From positions 434,001 to 498,000 of the forward strand of contig OZ025713.1 in the NCBI GenBank assembly GCA_964019335.1: a DNA stretch of 64,000 nt, given 5' to 3'. The notes beneath the pieces are model-generated. The model was not told the DNA's origin, searched no databases, and saw only the letters and a list, made by a program, of their open reading frames with translations. The position numbers were made by a program, and so were the translations under genes. Each line of letters begins with the position of its first letter. Position 1 is the stretch's first letter. This document shows, piece by piece, positions 11,429 through 22,333 of this stretch. This DNA comes from Diplonema japonicum. Its lineage: Eukaryota > Euglenozoa > Diplonemea > Diplonemida > Diplonemidae.

Positions 11429-12280
11429 AATTTTACAGTCGATTCTTTTTGACTTGTTTTTTGTACCCCCTCTCGGGCACTTCAGGAACGATATTTTTGA
11501 CAATGTTGTGGGGGTGGGCCCTGCTGTGGGCACCCTCTCTCTAGAATTGGGACATCCCTTAGTAGCCAAAAAAAAAAAAAGTGTAAAGTGTTAAACAGCC
11601 AGCAAAGCTTGTGGAAAGAGAACACCAAGAAAAAAAAAGAGAGAGAAAAAAAGACCAGGACCACCCCCGATAACGTATAATTAAGAATAAAAATTGTGGG
11701 GGGGGAAGGATACTGAGGTCTGGCACCAGCGGATGAGGATGCGGGAAAGGGGGTTGCACTGCTTTCCCTGCCAAAGCTAGTCGAGGGTGCACACCTTGCG
11801 ACATATGGGGCCCGACGGCACATGGTGACGACAGGAGACCACTTTTCTCCTCGAGCCAAACAGCCCCTTACCTTGCATGACTCCATGTAATGTTCCTCGC
11901 CCAGATGCCGTCCATCTCATCACGACAAACAGCCACCGCAGGCACCAGACAGCAACCGCAGTACGGTGACCGATTAGTGTGGATTTCTACTTGAACAGTG
12001 AACACTCCCCTATGTGCACTGAAGCTTTATCGATTTTTTTAATTTTTTTTATTTGCTTCCAAGCTTTCTCTTGAAACTTTTGATTGTTACCTCAAGTTAG
12101 TTACCGTTCTTACTGAGCGCCGTTTGACTTTGTCACCTTGATGTTAAAAGATCGACTTTTTTTTTCTTCTTCTTTTTTTTATTTTTTATTTTCTTCTGAT
12201 GACCGTGGTGGTCGAGCTTTCTTTACCTCTCCACTTTCGGGGCGAAGTTTAACAAGGGTGACCGCTGTGTCACATTCCGC

Positions 12281-13573
12281 ATGGCACCACTAAAATCGAG
12301 TCCCCCCTCCCCCTTCTTCTTCTTTTTTTTTCTTTTTTTTTTTTTTCCAGTGTGTCTTCTCTTTTTGTTGTTCTTCTTTCACAAGCATTATTATTGTGCG
12401 CCTGTGGTGTGGGTTTACCTTCAACATGAATACAAGGGGGGGGGGGGGGGGGGGGAAGAAGAAGAAAAAAAATGGCGCCGGTGGGAGCATCAACGCCAAC
12501 ACAGTGCAAGTACCTGCCGATTTGGCAGGTTCGAAGCTCTGTGCCGGAGGTACCGCATCGTGATCGGCGAGACGTCGGCTCCGTCACAGGTGGGTAGAGT
12601 CTTGGGTCTGGAGTTCGACCTCCAATGCAAGAGATGGAGGATGTGCAGCAAGTGGATCGAAGCCCTGAAACCGGTACTGGAGGACTTCGTGTTTGACAGA
12701 CCCCTACAGCTTCGGAGGTGGTGGAGGCTCTGCGGTCTTGTACTTTGGCATCAGAGGATAATGGAAGAGTCGGAGCTAAGCCGGGAGAAGAAGAACAAAA
12801 TGCTCGTATTTTTCAAGGGGCTGTTGGTGGCTCTCCTGCGGTGCAAACCGCGCAACCCCATCAGCTTCTGTGAGAAGTACGTTGAAGAAAAAGTAGAAGG
12901 CGACGAACTAGAAACCAGCCTGTGCAGAAGCTGGAGGGGAGACTTCAACACCTACGACTTCACCAGAGACACCTCAGACGTGTTCCAAGTAAATAACCGA
13001 GATGTCTATGGGGAGTACGAGACTATTAGAAAAACCCTCGACTTCAACTACCACGGTAACTACTCAAAAACCCGACAAGCAGTCCAAGACATAGCGGTCT
13101 CCGACGTTGTCCTGGGCGGTGAACTCAAATCCGAACCCTGGCTCGTCTACACAGCAGGAGCAATGGGGGCTGGGAAGTCCCATGTTATCAGGTGGATGTC
13201 CGACCACGGGTATTTCCCACTACCGGACATCGTTCAAATAGACCCCGATCGGTTCAAAGAAATGCTCCCAGAATGGCAGGGCTACATGGAGCATGACCCC
13301 ATGCAAGCTGGGGGTAGAATGCGCAAGGAATCCGGGTATCTAGTTGAAATCGCACAGCACAAGGCAATGGACATGGGCAAGAACGTGTGGGTGGACGGGT
13401 CCCTGCCCAGAGCACTGGCTAGGGTTGAGCTGCACACCACATGCATTAAGGACACAACGTGGAACGCAAACGCGGCCGAGGTGCACCCTGTCACTGGTCT
13501 CCTTTACCTCTTTTATTGTTGCGTGGTTTATTTTGTCTTGAAACTACATTTCGCGTTAAAATTTTTGTTTTAA
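12281..13573 (+). pseudogene. Truncated P-loop kinase gene with a chimeric tail, unit copy 2
   Basis: It is identical in arrangement to 4,159-5,451. The reading frame leaves the kinase sequence at base 13,406, where repeat R2 begins. The same junction in both copies shows that one event was copied, not two independent truncations. Confidence 0.8.
13406..13467 (-). repeat. Dispersed repeat R2 at the truncation point (unit copy 2)
   Basis: This is the second array copy of the element described at 5,284-5,345. Confidence 0.75.
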
Positions 13574-13681
13574 TTGAAACCGGCAGGGTTGGCTTAAAAT
13601 GAAATCAGATGGTCAAAATAGCAGCGAAAACGTGAGTCTCCCCCGACTGGTCAGATAAAGAGGAAAAAGACGATGAGGCGG

Positions 13682-14722
13682 TCAAAGAGGGGCCGGAAAC
13701 GATGCTTGGGTGGGAGAAATACTCCCAAAGGCCTGAAACATATCATTTCCGTGAAAAGGTGGGCTTAGGACACCTCTAGGTGAAGCGGCCAATGAGGAGG
13801 GTGTTTTTAATCTTTTTTTGTTACACACGCTCATAGTTTCTTCCACGAACGGTCGTTTCGGTTCAAAAAAACAGCGGAATCTGAATCTTTCCATCCCAGA
13901 GTACAAAATTTGGCTTGGGTTGGTCCTGTTAATGGGTTTACACCCGGCACCGAATATGAAAAGCTACTGGGCAACAGATTCTATTTTAGCCATCCCGGCT
14001 TTTGAGAAAATGAGCAAACCGATTCGTTGACATACAGCGCTACCTCACCTTTGACAACCTGGAAAACATCAGTAAGGCTTGAAACTGCGCCTCATGCACA
14101 GGTTTCTTGACATCATTGTCAACCGGTGTAGGACTGTGCGGACCCCTGGCAAGTGGTTGTCTGTTGACGACAGTGTTATCCCGACAACAATAAAAGTCAT
14201 GGCACCACGAAAAAAAACAACTCGGTGGGCATCAAGGTAATCGCTACATGCGACTCATAAAACGGTTACCTGGCGAATTTCAACATTTTCAGCAAGAAGT
14301 CCACAACACAGGACCTAGTCATGCATACTGTCGACTCCTATGGGTTTGCTGTCGACCCCTGACCGGCAAGACCAGCTCCAGGGGACTGGAGTTTGGCATA
14401 TGAAAACCCGGAAGTAGTCGTTATTTATTGGGTTCTGGAAAGCTGTGTTGCCAACTCCTCCATAATCTGGAAGAAGAGCAGGGAATGTGGCAAAAATTAT
14501 GGCTTCCCGAGCTTCAAAGAAGAACTTGTTGGCAAGCTTCTCACCCATGCCAGGTGCAAACGTGGTGCCCCTGTTGCAACCCCCCCTTATGCAAAACGTG
14601 TTTTTTACCCTTGCATGCTACCCCAGCTGGAAAAAAAACTCACAAGTTGCTTTTTTCATCCCACAGCCCCAAAAAGTCTCCAGACTGACCTCAATCCTAG
14701 AGTTCAGGGCACCAAATAGGGC
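13682..14722 (+). pseudogene. piggyBac-type transposase relic 2, unit copy 2
   Basis: This is a copy of 5,560-6,600 with the same pieces and the same frame breaks. The region does not appear after the third unit, because the array ends at 21,683 before reaching it. Confidence 0.7.
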
Positions 14723-15385
14723 TGAATGCTGCCTTTTTTAGCCCAGCCATAACTCCACGGACCCCCCACGACAAGACCCCCCAAAATCGGACATAAAAAG
14801 TACACCCTCAACCCCCCTCTTACACACATAGTTAAGTGTTCTCATCTGAATCTGGCACCTGGAATTGAAAATTTTAGTACCGTTTACCCTTTCCTTGCAC
14901 CTTCCTATGGTTGCATGCTGCCCTTTTTTTTGAGTATTTAAAGCAACAACGAATGTGTCCTACCATCGCAGCACCCACCTTCTCACGGAGGTGATGCCGT
15001 TGATCGGCGATCTCATCTACGGCAACAACGGGCGGAGGTGGGCCGCCTGAGGCACAGGTTGTTCTTCTCACACCACCCGCGCGCCCACTCGTAGCCCAGG
15101 TCGTCGTCCGTGAGCTGCTGGCAGGAGATTGCAAGCCCTTGGGCGAGGCTTGAAACCCTGCGGTAGCTCAACGGGGCGCCGGCCTGTATCTGCTCCTTCA
15201 CTGTTTCCCGCGGAGCAGCCTGTCTGTCTCACTTCAGGTTTAGGTTTTAGGTTTTTTTATTTTCTAGAGGTTCTTCTTCTTCATTTGACTCCTGCAGCCT
15301 TCGAGACAAAGCACGCAGGGAAAATACATTAGAAAAAAAGAAAAAGAAAGAAAAAAAAAAAAAAAAAAAACAATATTAAAAGAAC
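14723..15385. other. Upstream region of LRR copy C
   Basis: This is the counterpart of 6,600-7,263, with the same two pyrimidine-AG candidates at about 15,267 and 15,297. No gene is supported. Confidence 0.5.
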
Positions 15386-17053
15386 ATGAATGGAAAGAGA
15401 GAGGGATCAGGTGAAGAGGTGAACGATATGACAGTGTTCGCGAAGACGGGAGGCGGGGTTCACGATGTGGAAGTGTCGGGGAAGGAGACGGTGGGGATCC
15501 TGTACAAGAAGGCGGGGTGTGCTGCTGGTTTACTCGAAGGCAAGTTCGAACTGGTTTGGGAGGGAGAGGTCCTGGACAGGAACGGGGGTGAAGATATCCA
15601 GGAACTCGGGCTCGTGGAGGGCAGCGTGGTCCATGTGGAGGCGAAGAAGATGAGAACCGTTCAGCTGGAGGAGCTTGAGAGCTCAGAAGTGGTTTCAGAG
15701 CTTGAGGAGCTTGTGACAGCTGTCCCTGAGCTGGTTCTGGTGGTGGAGGTGGGGAACTCGCCAGCTGTCGAAGTCTTGTCCATGAAGACGATGGTCCTTC
15801 CTTCCGGACTTCGGTTCCTCGTTGTCACCGACTCCACAGGCTGTGTTACAAGGATAGGCTCTGGGTTTCTTCAAGAGTGCGACCACCTGACGTCTGTTGA
15901 TCTCATCCTCCCCAATGTTTCCACCATTGATGATTTCTTTTTATATGAGTGCAAAAATCTAGAAACCATCAACTTGAATGCGATGACCAATCTTTCTTCT
16001 ATTGGTCATTACTTCTTGTATGGGTGCGAAAAACTAGAAACCATCGACTTGAATGCGATGACCAATCTTTCTTCTATTGGTGATAGCTTCTTGCATGGGT
16101 GCGTAAAACTAGAAACCATCGACTTGAATGCGATGACCAATCTTTCTTCTATTGGTCATTACTTCTTGTATGGGTGCGAAAAACTAGAAACCATCGACTT
16201 GAATGCGATGACCAATCTTTCTTCTATTGGTGATAGCTTCTTGCATGGGTGCGTAAAACTAGAAACCATCAACTTGAATGCGATGACCAATCTTTCTTCC
16301 ATTGGTCATTGCTTCTTGTATGGGTGCGAAAAACTAGAAACCATCGACTTGAATACGTTGACCAATCTTTCTTCCATTGGTCATAACTTCTTGTCTTGGT
16401 GCGAAAAACTAGAAACCATCAACTTGAATGCGATGACCAATCTTTCTTCCATTGGTCATTGCTTCTTGTATGGGTGCGAAAAACTAGAAACCATCGACTT
16501 GAATACGTTGACCAATCTTTCTTCCATTGGTAATCGCTTCTTGTTTGAGTGCAAAAAACTAGAAACCATCGACTTGAATGCGATGACCAATCTTTCTTCC
16601 ATTGGTATTGGCTTCTTGTCTTGGTGCGAAAAACTAGAAACCATCAACTTGAATGCGATGACCAATCTTTCTTCTATTGGTCATTACTTCTTGTATGGGT
16701 GCGAAAAACTAGAAACCATCGACTTGAATACGTTGACCAATCTTTCTTCCATTGGTGATGGCTTCTTGTCTGGGTGCGAAAAACTAGAAACCATCAACTT
16801 GAATGCGATGACCAATCTTTCTTCCATTGGTGATGACTTCTTGTCTGGGTGCGAAAAACTAGAAACCATCGACTTGAATGCGATGACCAATCTTTCTTCC
16901 ATTGGTCATAACTTCTTGTCTTGGTGCGAAAAACTAGAAACCATCAACTTGAATGCGATGACCAATCTTTCTTCCATTGGTGATGGCTTCTTGGAGGGGT
17001 GCGTAAAAGTAGAAACTGTCGACTTGAATTTAAAAAGAAAAGTCGGTGTTTAG
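15386..17053 (+). CDS. Ubiquitin-like domain/leucine-rich-repeat protein, array copy C (555 aa)
   Basis: It matches copy B except for an in-frame duplication of two 25-residue repeats (the HYFLYG and DSFLHG pair, about 16,105-16,260), giving fourteen full repeats. A single T-to-M change lies in the linker (near 15,791). The ubiquitin-like domain, linker and C-terminal tail are otherwise unchanged. The 150-bp expansion explains most of the length difference between array units. Confidence 0.85.
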   Translation: MNGKREGSGEEVNDMTVFAKTGGGVHDVEVSGKETVGILYKKAGCAAGLLEGKFELVWEGEVLDRNGGEDIQELGLVEGSVVHVEAKKMRTVQLEELESSEVVSELEELVTAVPELVLVVEVGNSPAVEVLSMKTMVLPSGLRFLVVTDSTGCVTRIGSGFLQECDHLTSVDLILPNVSTIDDFFLYECKNLETINLNAMTNLSSIGHYFLYGCEKLETIDLNAMTNLSSIGDSFLHGCVKLETIDLNAMTNLSSIGHYFLYGCEKLETIDLNAMTNLSSIGDSFLHGCVKLETINLNAMTNLSSIGHCFLYGCEKLETIDLNTLTNLSSIGHNFLSWCEKLETINLNAMTNLSSIGHCFLYGCEKLETIDLNTLTNLSSIGNRFLFECKKLETIDLNAMTNLSSIGIGFLSWCEKLETINLNAMTNLSSIGHYFLYGCEKLETIDLNTLTNLSSIGDGFLSGCEKLETINLNAMTNLSSIGDDFLSGCEKLETIDLNAMTNLSSIGHNFLSWCEKLETINLNAMTNLSSIGDGFLEGCVKVETVDLNLKRKVGV

Positions 17054-17515
17054 AAGAAGAAGAAAAAAAGAGGGGAAAAAAAAGAAGAAAAAAGAACACC
17101 CTGGCGCTGAGAAACATCTTTGTGGAAAAACCAACGAAAAGCAATCCAATACCTCGAAGACACCGGGGACCTGCCCCCCTCCGCAACAACTCCACAACAA
17201 CCATCTAACCTGCTGAAGTAGCATGCCGATCAGAAGGCGGCTGAGGCACTTGTCATTTAATCAGAATCCCGAGATCCCATCCCTGATCCCCAAATAGAGA
17301 GTGTACCATCCTGTTTCTCGAGGAAACAGAGAACCTACCCCCTCCCCACCACAGCACCCGACCAATCAGATGCAGCAGTGTGAAAAAAAAAAAAGCCCCC
17401 CTCTCCCCAAACAAAACAAACAAACAAACAAACAAACATTTCCCCACCCCCGATAACGTATAATTAAAAAAAAATATGGGGGGGGCAGGATACTGAGGTC
17501 CGGCACCCTTAGTAA

Positions 17516-17573
<58 letters not shown>

Positions 17574-17928
17574 GTAAAGTGTTAAACAGCCAGCAAAGCT
17601 TGTGGAAAGAGAACACCAAGAAAAAAAAAGAGAGAGAAAAAAAGACCAGGACACCCCCTCCCCGGTCGTGAGAGGCCTATGGGTGTGGCACGCCATGTCT
17701 GAAACGTTTAGCTCCCTTGAAGCTCACACCAGTGTGCGAGTTTGGCCCATTTTATTTTGGCACGTTGGCGATGGCTGTGGTGGTCGTCGCAAGAGCGCCT
17801 GCAGGAAGTATTGGACGATAACAGTTAATGGGTTTCGTTTTTCTTCTTTTTTTCTTCTTTTTCTTCTTAGTTTATCACCGTTCTTACTGAGCGCCATTTG
17901 ACTTGTCACCTTGATGTTAAAAGATCGA

Positions 17929-17965
<37 letters not shown>

Positions 17966-18437
17966 TGCAGGCCGTTGCTAACCACTTCGTTCTGTTATTT
18001 TCATTATTCTTTCCGGCGATAGACTGATACGGGCCATGGAAGCAACCTCTGCTTAATTCCTGGTACGTGGGAGGCTCCTCTGAGGATGTCAGTCACCTTT
18101 TTCCCTTTTTTATTCGACTCTCTGTTTTCGTATGCAGTATTTATTCTTTTCCACCCCTTTTTATCTATTTTTTCGCTTCTCTATTCTAACTTAACCATCT
18201 ATCAACGAGCGTCTATATATAGACGATTTGAAAAAAAATCTTTTACGCAAAGGGCTTTCAATGCAATACGGCCCGGCTCTTTCTTGCCGGCGGGGTCCTG
18301 GAAAATATGAAAAATATAAACTAAATGCTGCCCTAACTTAACAAGAAAATGAAAAAATAAAAAAAACGCCAGCCCAAATTTACCCTTAAAAATCACTTCA
18401 AAAAAAGGCGCCCGGAAAGAGGCCGGAAGAGGACGTC
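17054..18437. other. Intergenic stretch, unit copy 3
   Basis: This is the counterpart of 657-2,035. It has the longest A tract of the three copies (about 17,518-17,571). No gene is supported. Confidence 0.7.
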
Positions 18438-19708
18438 ATGAGTGATGGCAGCACTGATGGCTCATCCCTATTATGCAATTTTGATACAAACAGTGATTCT
18501 GACACGAATTCGACCGATTCCGAGTCACAGCAGGGTGATTGGACGGCAAAGCCGGAGCAGTTGGAAGGCATCCGGTTTCGTGAAGATCGGAATCCTTGTG
18601 GACCCTGTTTTGACATCAAAGGCTCAACGCCATACCATATATTCTCCCAAATGCTCGTCCCAAACTTTATTCGGGTCATAACTTCGAACAATGTGGCAAA
18701 TGCGGCTAAAAAAGGTGTCTCCCTGGATCTTGGATATCAAGTCAGATTATTCTGATTACTGGTGCACTGGCTCCACGTTTCTCAACTACACCCCTGGGTA
18801 CGCCACCGTCATGTCAAGAGACCGCTTTTTGACTATTCTGGGAAATCTGTGTTTCCACAGCGAAACAAACAAGCGTGCTGACTTCTACCTATCGCCAAGG
18901 CCTCCCGGAGATCATGGATGCCCCAAAGAAGCGAGGCCGCAAGCCCAAGGACGCGCATCCCGTGGGGACACAGTTCCACCAGCACGCGAGCATCCTTTGC
19001 ACCACAACGTGGCATGACATCAAGCCTGTGTGCTTTCTATCGACGTTGGATGTTCCAGTGAAGTCAAATTTGACCGTCCGCCAAAAGAGAATGAAAGCCG
19101 GAAAGGACATCTTGTTCCCACCAAGTGCATATTTACAACACCGCAATGGGCGGAACCGACGCTGGGTGATGCTGTGACAAAACGCCATAAACGCACCCTT
19201 ATGACTTAAAAGTGGCCCCTAAAAGTATTTTCGTACTTGTTAGGTAAATCTCTGGCGAATGCTTGGCTTGTTTGGAAAGAAGCCTTGCCCCCCAACACCC
19301 TGAGTACGAACGACAGTGTATTGACGCCTTTCAGAGAGGCAGTCATCGAAGGGCTACTAGGGGAGGCAGTCTAAACAACAGATAAAGTCAACTACAGAGC
19401 AGGCTGCCCCAATACCATGCCCCGAAACACAGAACGAGTGCTCTGAGACCCCAATGCGCCGTGACAGTACCTTCTGGGGCCATTTCCCCGAAAAAGTAGT
19501 GCAACGTGCGGTGCAAGCATTTCAAGTCGAAAAGACCCCTATTTCAGTGTTCAGCCTGCTTGGTACAACTTTGCGTGACTCCGTGCTTCAAAGACTGCCA
19601 CCTTGCCGGGGATACCCCCAGAAACCCCTCCCGGGGTCAAAAAAGAAGTCCCCCAGCCCTGGGGCACGTACGAACCGCGTCAAGAAGGCCTTAAATAGCT
19701 TTTTATAG
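18438..19708 (+). pseudogene. piggyBac-type transposase relic 1, unit copy 3
   Basis: This is the third copy of 2,036-3,306, with the same inactivating frame breaks. Confidence 0.75.
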
Positions 19709-20560
19709 AATTTTACAGTCGATTCTTTTTGACTTGTTTTTTGTACCCCCTCTCGGGCACTTCAGGAACGATATTTTTGACAATGTTGTGGGGGTGGGCC
19801 CTGCTGTGGGCACCCTCTCTCTAGAATTGGGACATCCCTTAGTAGCCAAAAAAAAAAAAAGTGTAAAGTGTTAAACAGCCAGCAAAGCTTGTGGAAAGAG
19901 AACACCAAGAAAAAAAAAGAGAGAGAAAAAAAGACCAGGACCACCCCCGATAACGTATAATTAAGAATAAAAATTGTGGGGGGGGAAGGATACTGAGGTC
20001 TGGCACCAGCGGATGAGGATGCGGGAAAGGGGGTTGCACTGCTTTCCCTGCCAAAGCTAGTCGAGGGTGCACACCTTGCGACATATGGGGCCCGACGGCA
20101 CATGGTGACGACAGGAGACCACTTTTCTCCTCGAGCCAAACAGCCCCTTACCTTGCATGACTCCATGTAATGTTCCTCGCCCAGATGCCGTCCATCTCAT
20201 CACGACAAACAGCCACCGCAGGCACCAGACAGCAACCGCAGTACGGTGACCGATTAGTGTGGATTTCTACTTGAACAGTGAACACTCCCCTATGTGCACT
20301 GAAGCTTTATCGATTTTTTTAATTTTTTTTATTTGCTTCCAAGCTTTCTCTTGAAACTTTTGATTGTTACCTCAAGTTAGTTACCGTTCTTACTGAGCGC
20401 CGTTTGACTTTGTCACCTTGATGTTAAAAGATCGACTTTTTTTTTCTTCTTCTTTTTTTTATTTTTTATTTTCTTCTGATGACCGTGGTGGTCGAGCTTT
20501 CTTTACCTCTCCACTTTCGGGGCGAAGTTTAACAAGGGTGACCGCTGTGTCACATTCCGC

Positions 20561-22333
20561 ATGGCACCACTAAAATCGAGTCCCCCCTCCCCCTTCTTCT
20601 TCTTTTTTTTTCTTTTTTTTTTTTTTCCAGTGTGTCTTCTCTTTTTGTTGTTCTTCTTTCACAAGCATTATTATTGTGCGCCTGTGGTGTGGGTTTACCT
20701 TCAACATGAATACAAGGGGGGGGGGGGGGGGGGGGAAGAAGAAGAAAAAAAATGGCGCCGGTGGGAGCATCAACGCCAACACAGTGCAAGTACCTGCCGA
20801 TTTGGCAGGTTCGAAGCTCTGTGCCGGAGGTACCGCATCGTGATCGGCGAGACGTCGGCTCCGTCACAGGTGGGTAGAGTCTTGGGTCTGGAGTTCGACC
20901 TCCAATGCAAGAGATGGAGGATGTGCAGCAAGTGGATCGAAGCCCTGAAACCGGTACTGGAGGACTTCGTGTTTGACAGACCCCTACAGCTTCGGAGGTG
21001 GTGGAGGCTCTGCGGTCTTGTACTTTGGCATCAGAGGATAATGGAAGAGTCGGAGCTAAGCCGGGAGAAGAAGAACAAAATGCTCGTATTTTTCAAGGGG
21101 CTGTTGGTGGCTCTCCTGCGGTGCAAACCGCGCAACCCCATCAGCTTCTGTGAGAAGTACGTTGAAGAAAAAGTAGAAGGCGACGAACTAGAAACCAGCC
21201 TGTGCAGAAGCTGGAGGGGAGACTTCAACACCTACGACTTCACCAGAGACACCTCAGACGTGTTCCAAGTAAATAACCGAGATGTCTATGGGGAGTACGA
21301 GACTATTAGAAAAACCCTCGACTTCAACTACCACGGTAACTACTCAAAAACCCGACAAGCAGTCCAAGACATAGCGGTCTCCGACGTTGTCCTGGGCGGT
21401 GAACTCAAATCCGAACCCTGGCTCGTCTACACAGCAGGAGCAATGGGGGCTGGGAAGTCCCATGTTATCAGGTGGATGTCCGACCACGGGTATTTCCCAC
21501 TACCGGACATCGTTCAAATAGACCCCGATCGGTTCAAAGAAATGCTCCCAGAATGGCAGGGCTACATGGAGCATGACCCCATGCAAGCTGGGGGTAGAAT
21601 GCGCAAGGAATCCGGGTATCTAGTTGAAATCGCACAGCACAAGGCAATGGACATGGGCAAGAACGTGTGGGTGGACGGGTCCCTGCGGGACGGGGAGTGG
21701 TACGCAAGGCAGCTAAAGATCATCAAGGAAAAATACCCGCATTACAGGGTGGCCATCATACACGTGTTGGCGGACTTCGACATCGTTGTGAACAGAGCAG
21801 ATGAACGAGGGGTGTCGACTGGGAGGTACGTACCTGTTGAGGAGATCAAGGACAGTTTTGAAAGAGTCCCTCTTGTTGAGGAACTCTCAAAGTTGTGCGA
21901 TTTCGTTGCGCACATCCGTAACAACGGAGGCGATCCAAAGCTTGAGGTATACTGTCACGACAGCGAACGACACACCGCCGGGGACTGGGAGGCCGTTCGT
22001 AACCGGTTCGCCACCCACAACGAACTGACCCAAAGCTGGTCCGCGCACGTCCACGAAACCCTGCGCACCCACGACGTCGTCCTGTTCACGAAATCCTACT
22101 GTAGTTACTGTAAGAAGGTCATCAAGCTGCTACACGACTACGTAGATCTTCCTGGTGCGCTTCACATTGTGGAGCTGGACACCCTTGCCATAGGCGGGGT
22201 TGGCATACAGCTGGAGCTCGGAAAGATTACAGGCGTGCGCACTGTTCCTCTGTTATTCTACAAGGGTGTTTTTCGTGGGACGTGTGACGACGCTACCTAT
22301 TATGCTAATTTTTGCAGGAAAATGCTCTTTTGA
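20561..22333 (+). CDS. RT-like segment, P-loop (zeta-type) kinase and glutaredoxin fusion (up to 590 aa)
   Basis: Residues about 80-185 (LGLEFD, then KRWRMCSKWIEAL, LRRWWRLCGLVLW) resemble the RT-to-RNase H connection of VIPER/DIRS-like retroelements. This assignment is weak. A P-loop kinase domain follows, with GAMGAGKS at 293-300, an IDPDRF block at about 318-323, and WVDGSLRDGEWY, where an Arg suits phosphate binding. It continues to about residue 450 with VVNRADERG, the layout of zeta-type/AAA_33 small-molecule kinases. A glutaredoxin domain is at about 495-580, with the redox pair C514-S-Y-C517, the cis-proline TVP at 561-563 and a GTCDD end block. The ATG at 20,561 precedes F/G/E homopolymer runs, so the true start is probably further in. 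The substrate is unknown. This is the only intact copy; the two upstream array copies are cut at WVDGSL. Confidence 0.75.
   Translation: MAPLKSSPPSPFFFFFFLFFFFPVCLLFLLFFFHKHYYCAPVVWVYLQHEYKGGGGGGEEEEKKWRRWEHQRQHSASTCRFGRFEALCRRYRIVIGETSAPSQVGRVLGLEFDLQCKRWRMCSKWIEALKPVLEDFVFDRPLQLRRWWRLCGLVLWHQRIMEESELSREKKNKMLVFFKGLLVALLRCKPRNPISFCEKYVEEKVEGDELETSLCRSWRGDFNTYDFTRDTSDVFQVNNRDVYGEYETIRKTLDFNYHGNYSKTRQAVQDIAVSDVVLGGELKSEPWLVYTAGAMGAGKSHVIRWMSDHGYFPLPDIVQIDPDRFKEMLPEWQGYMEHDPMQAGGRMRKESGYLVEIAQHKAMDMGKNVWVDGSLRDGEWYARQLKIIKEKYPHYRVAIIHVLADFDIVVNRADERGVSTGRYVPVEEIKDSFERVPLVEELSKLCDFVAHIRNNGGDPKLEVYCHDSERHTAGDWEAVRNRFATHNELTQSWSAHVHETLRTHDVVLFTKSYCSYCKKVIKLLHDYVDLPGALHIVELDTLAIGGVGIQLELGKITGVRTVPLLFYKGVFRGTCDDATYYANFCRKMLF

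Larger units (their letters stand above)
1..21683. repeat. Tandem array of an 8.1-8.3 kb unit (about 2.6 copies visible)
   Basis: Corresponding landmarks recur at +8,122 (for example 1,684 and 9,806; 4,159 and 12,281; 7,264 and 15,386) and then at +8,280 (9,806 and 18,086; 12,281 and 20,561). Taking the right-hand divergence point as the boundary, the units are <1-5,283, 5,284-13,405 and 13,406-21,683. The copies are almost base-identical. I see only scattered substitutions (for example near 2,014/10,136, 2,850/10,952 and 7,671/15,791), homopolymer length changes, and a two-repeat (150 bp) expansion inside the LRR gene of the third unit. That similarity implies recent amplification or continuing homogenisation. 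The left end of the array lies outside the window. Confidence 0.95.

Noticed and set aside
20561-20790. Hydrophobic poly-Phe N-terminus as a membrane anchor of the kinase fusion
   Set aside because: It is translated from pyrimidine and G homopolymers in the leader, with run lengths that differ between copies. Real protein similarity starts only after about residue 75.
22265-22316. Intron ending at AATTTTTGCAG joining the two ORFs
   Set aside because: Removing this stretch would delete the GTCDD end block of the glutaredoxin domain, which is conserved. No good donor site keeps it.
20561-22333. Bacterial-style toxin-antitoxin module
   Set aside because: The P-loop domain is of the zeta-type family, but it is fused to a glutaredoxin in a eukaryotic context with no small antitoxin gene beside it. 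Many members of this fold are ordinary small-molecule kinases.
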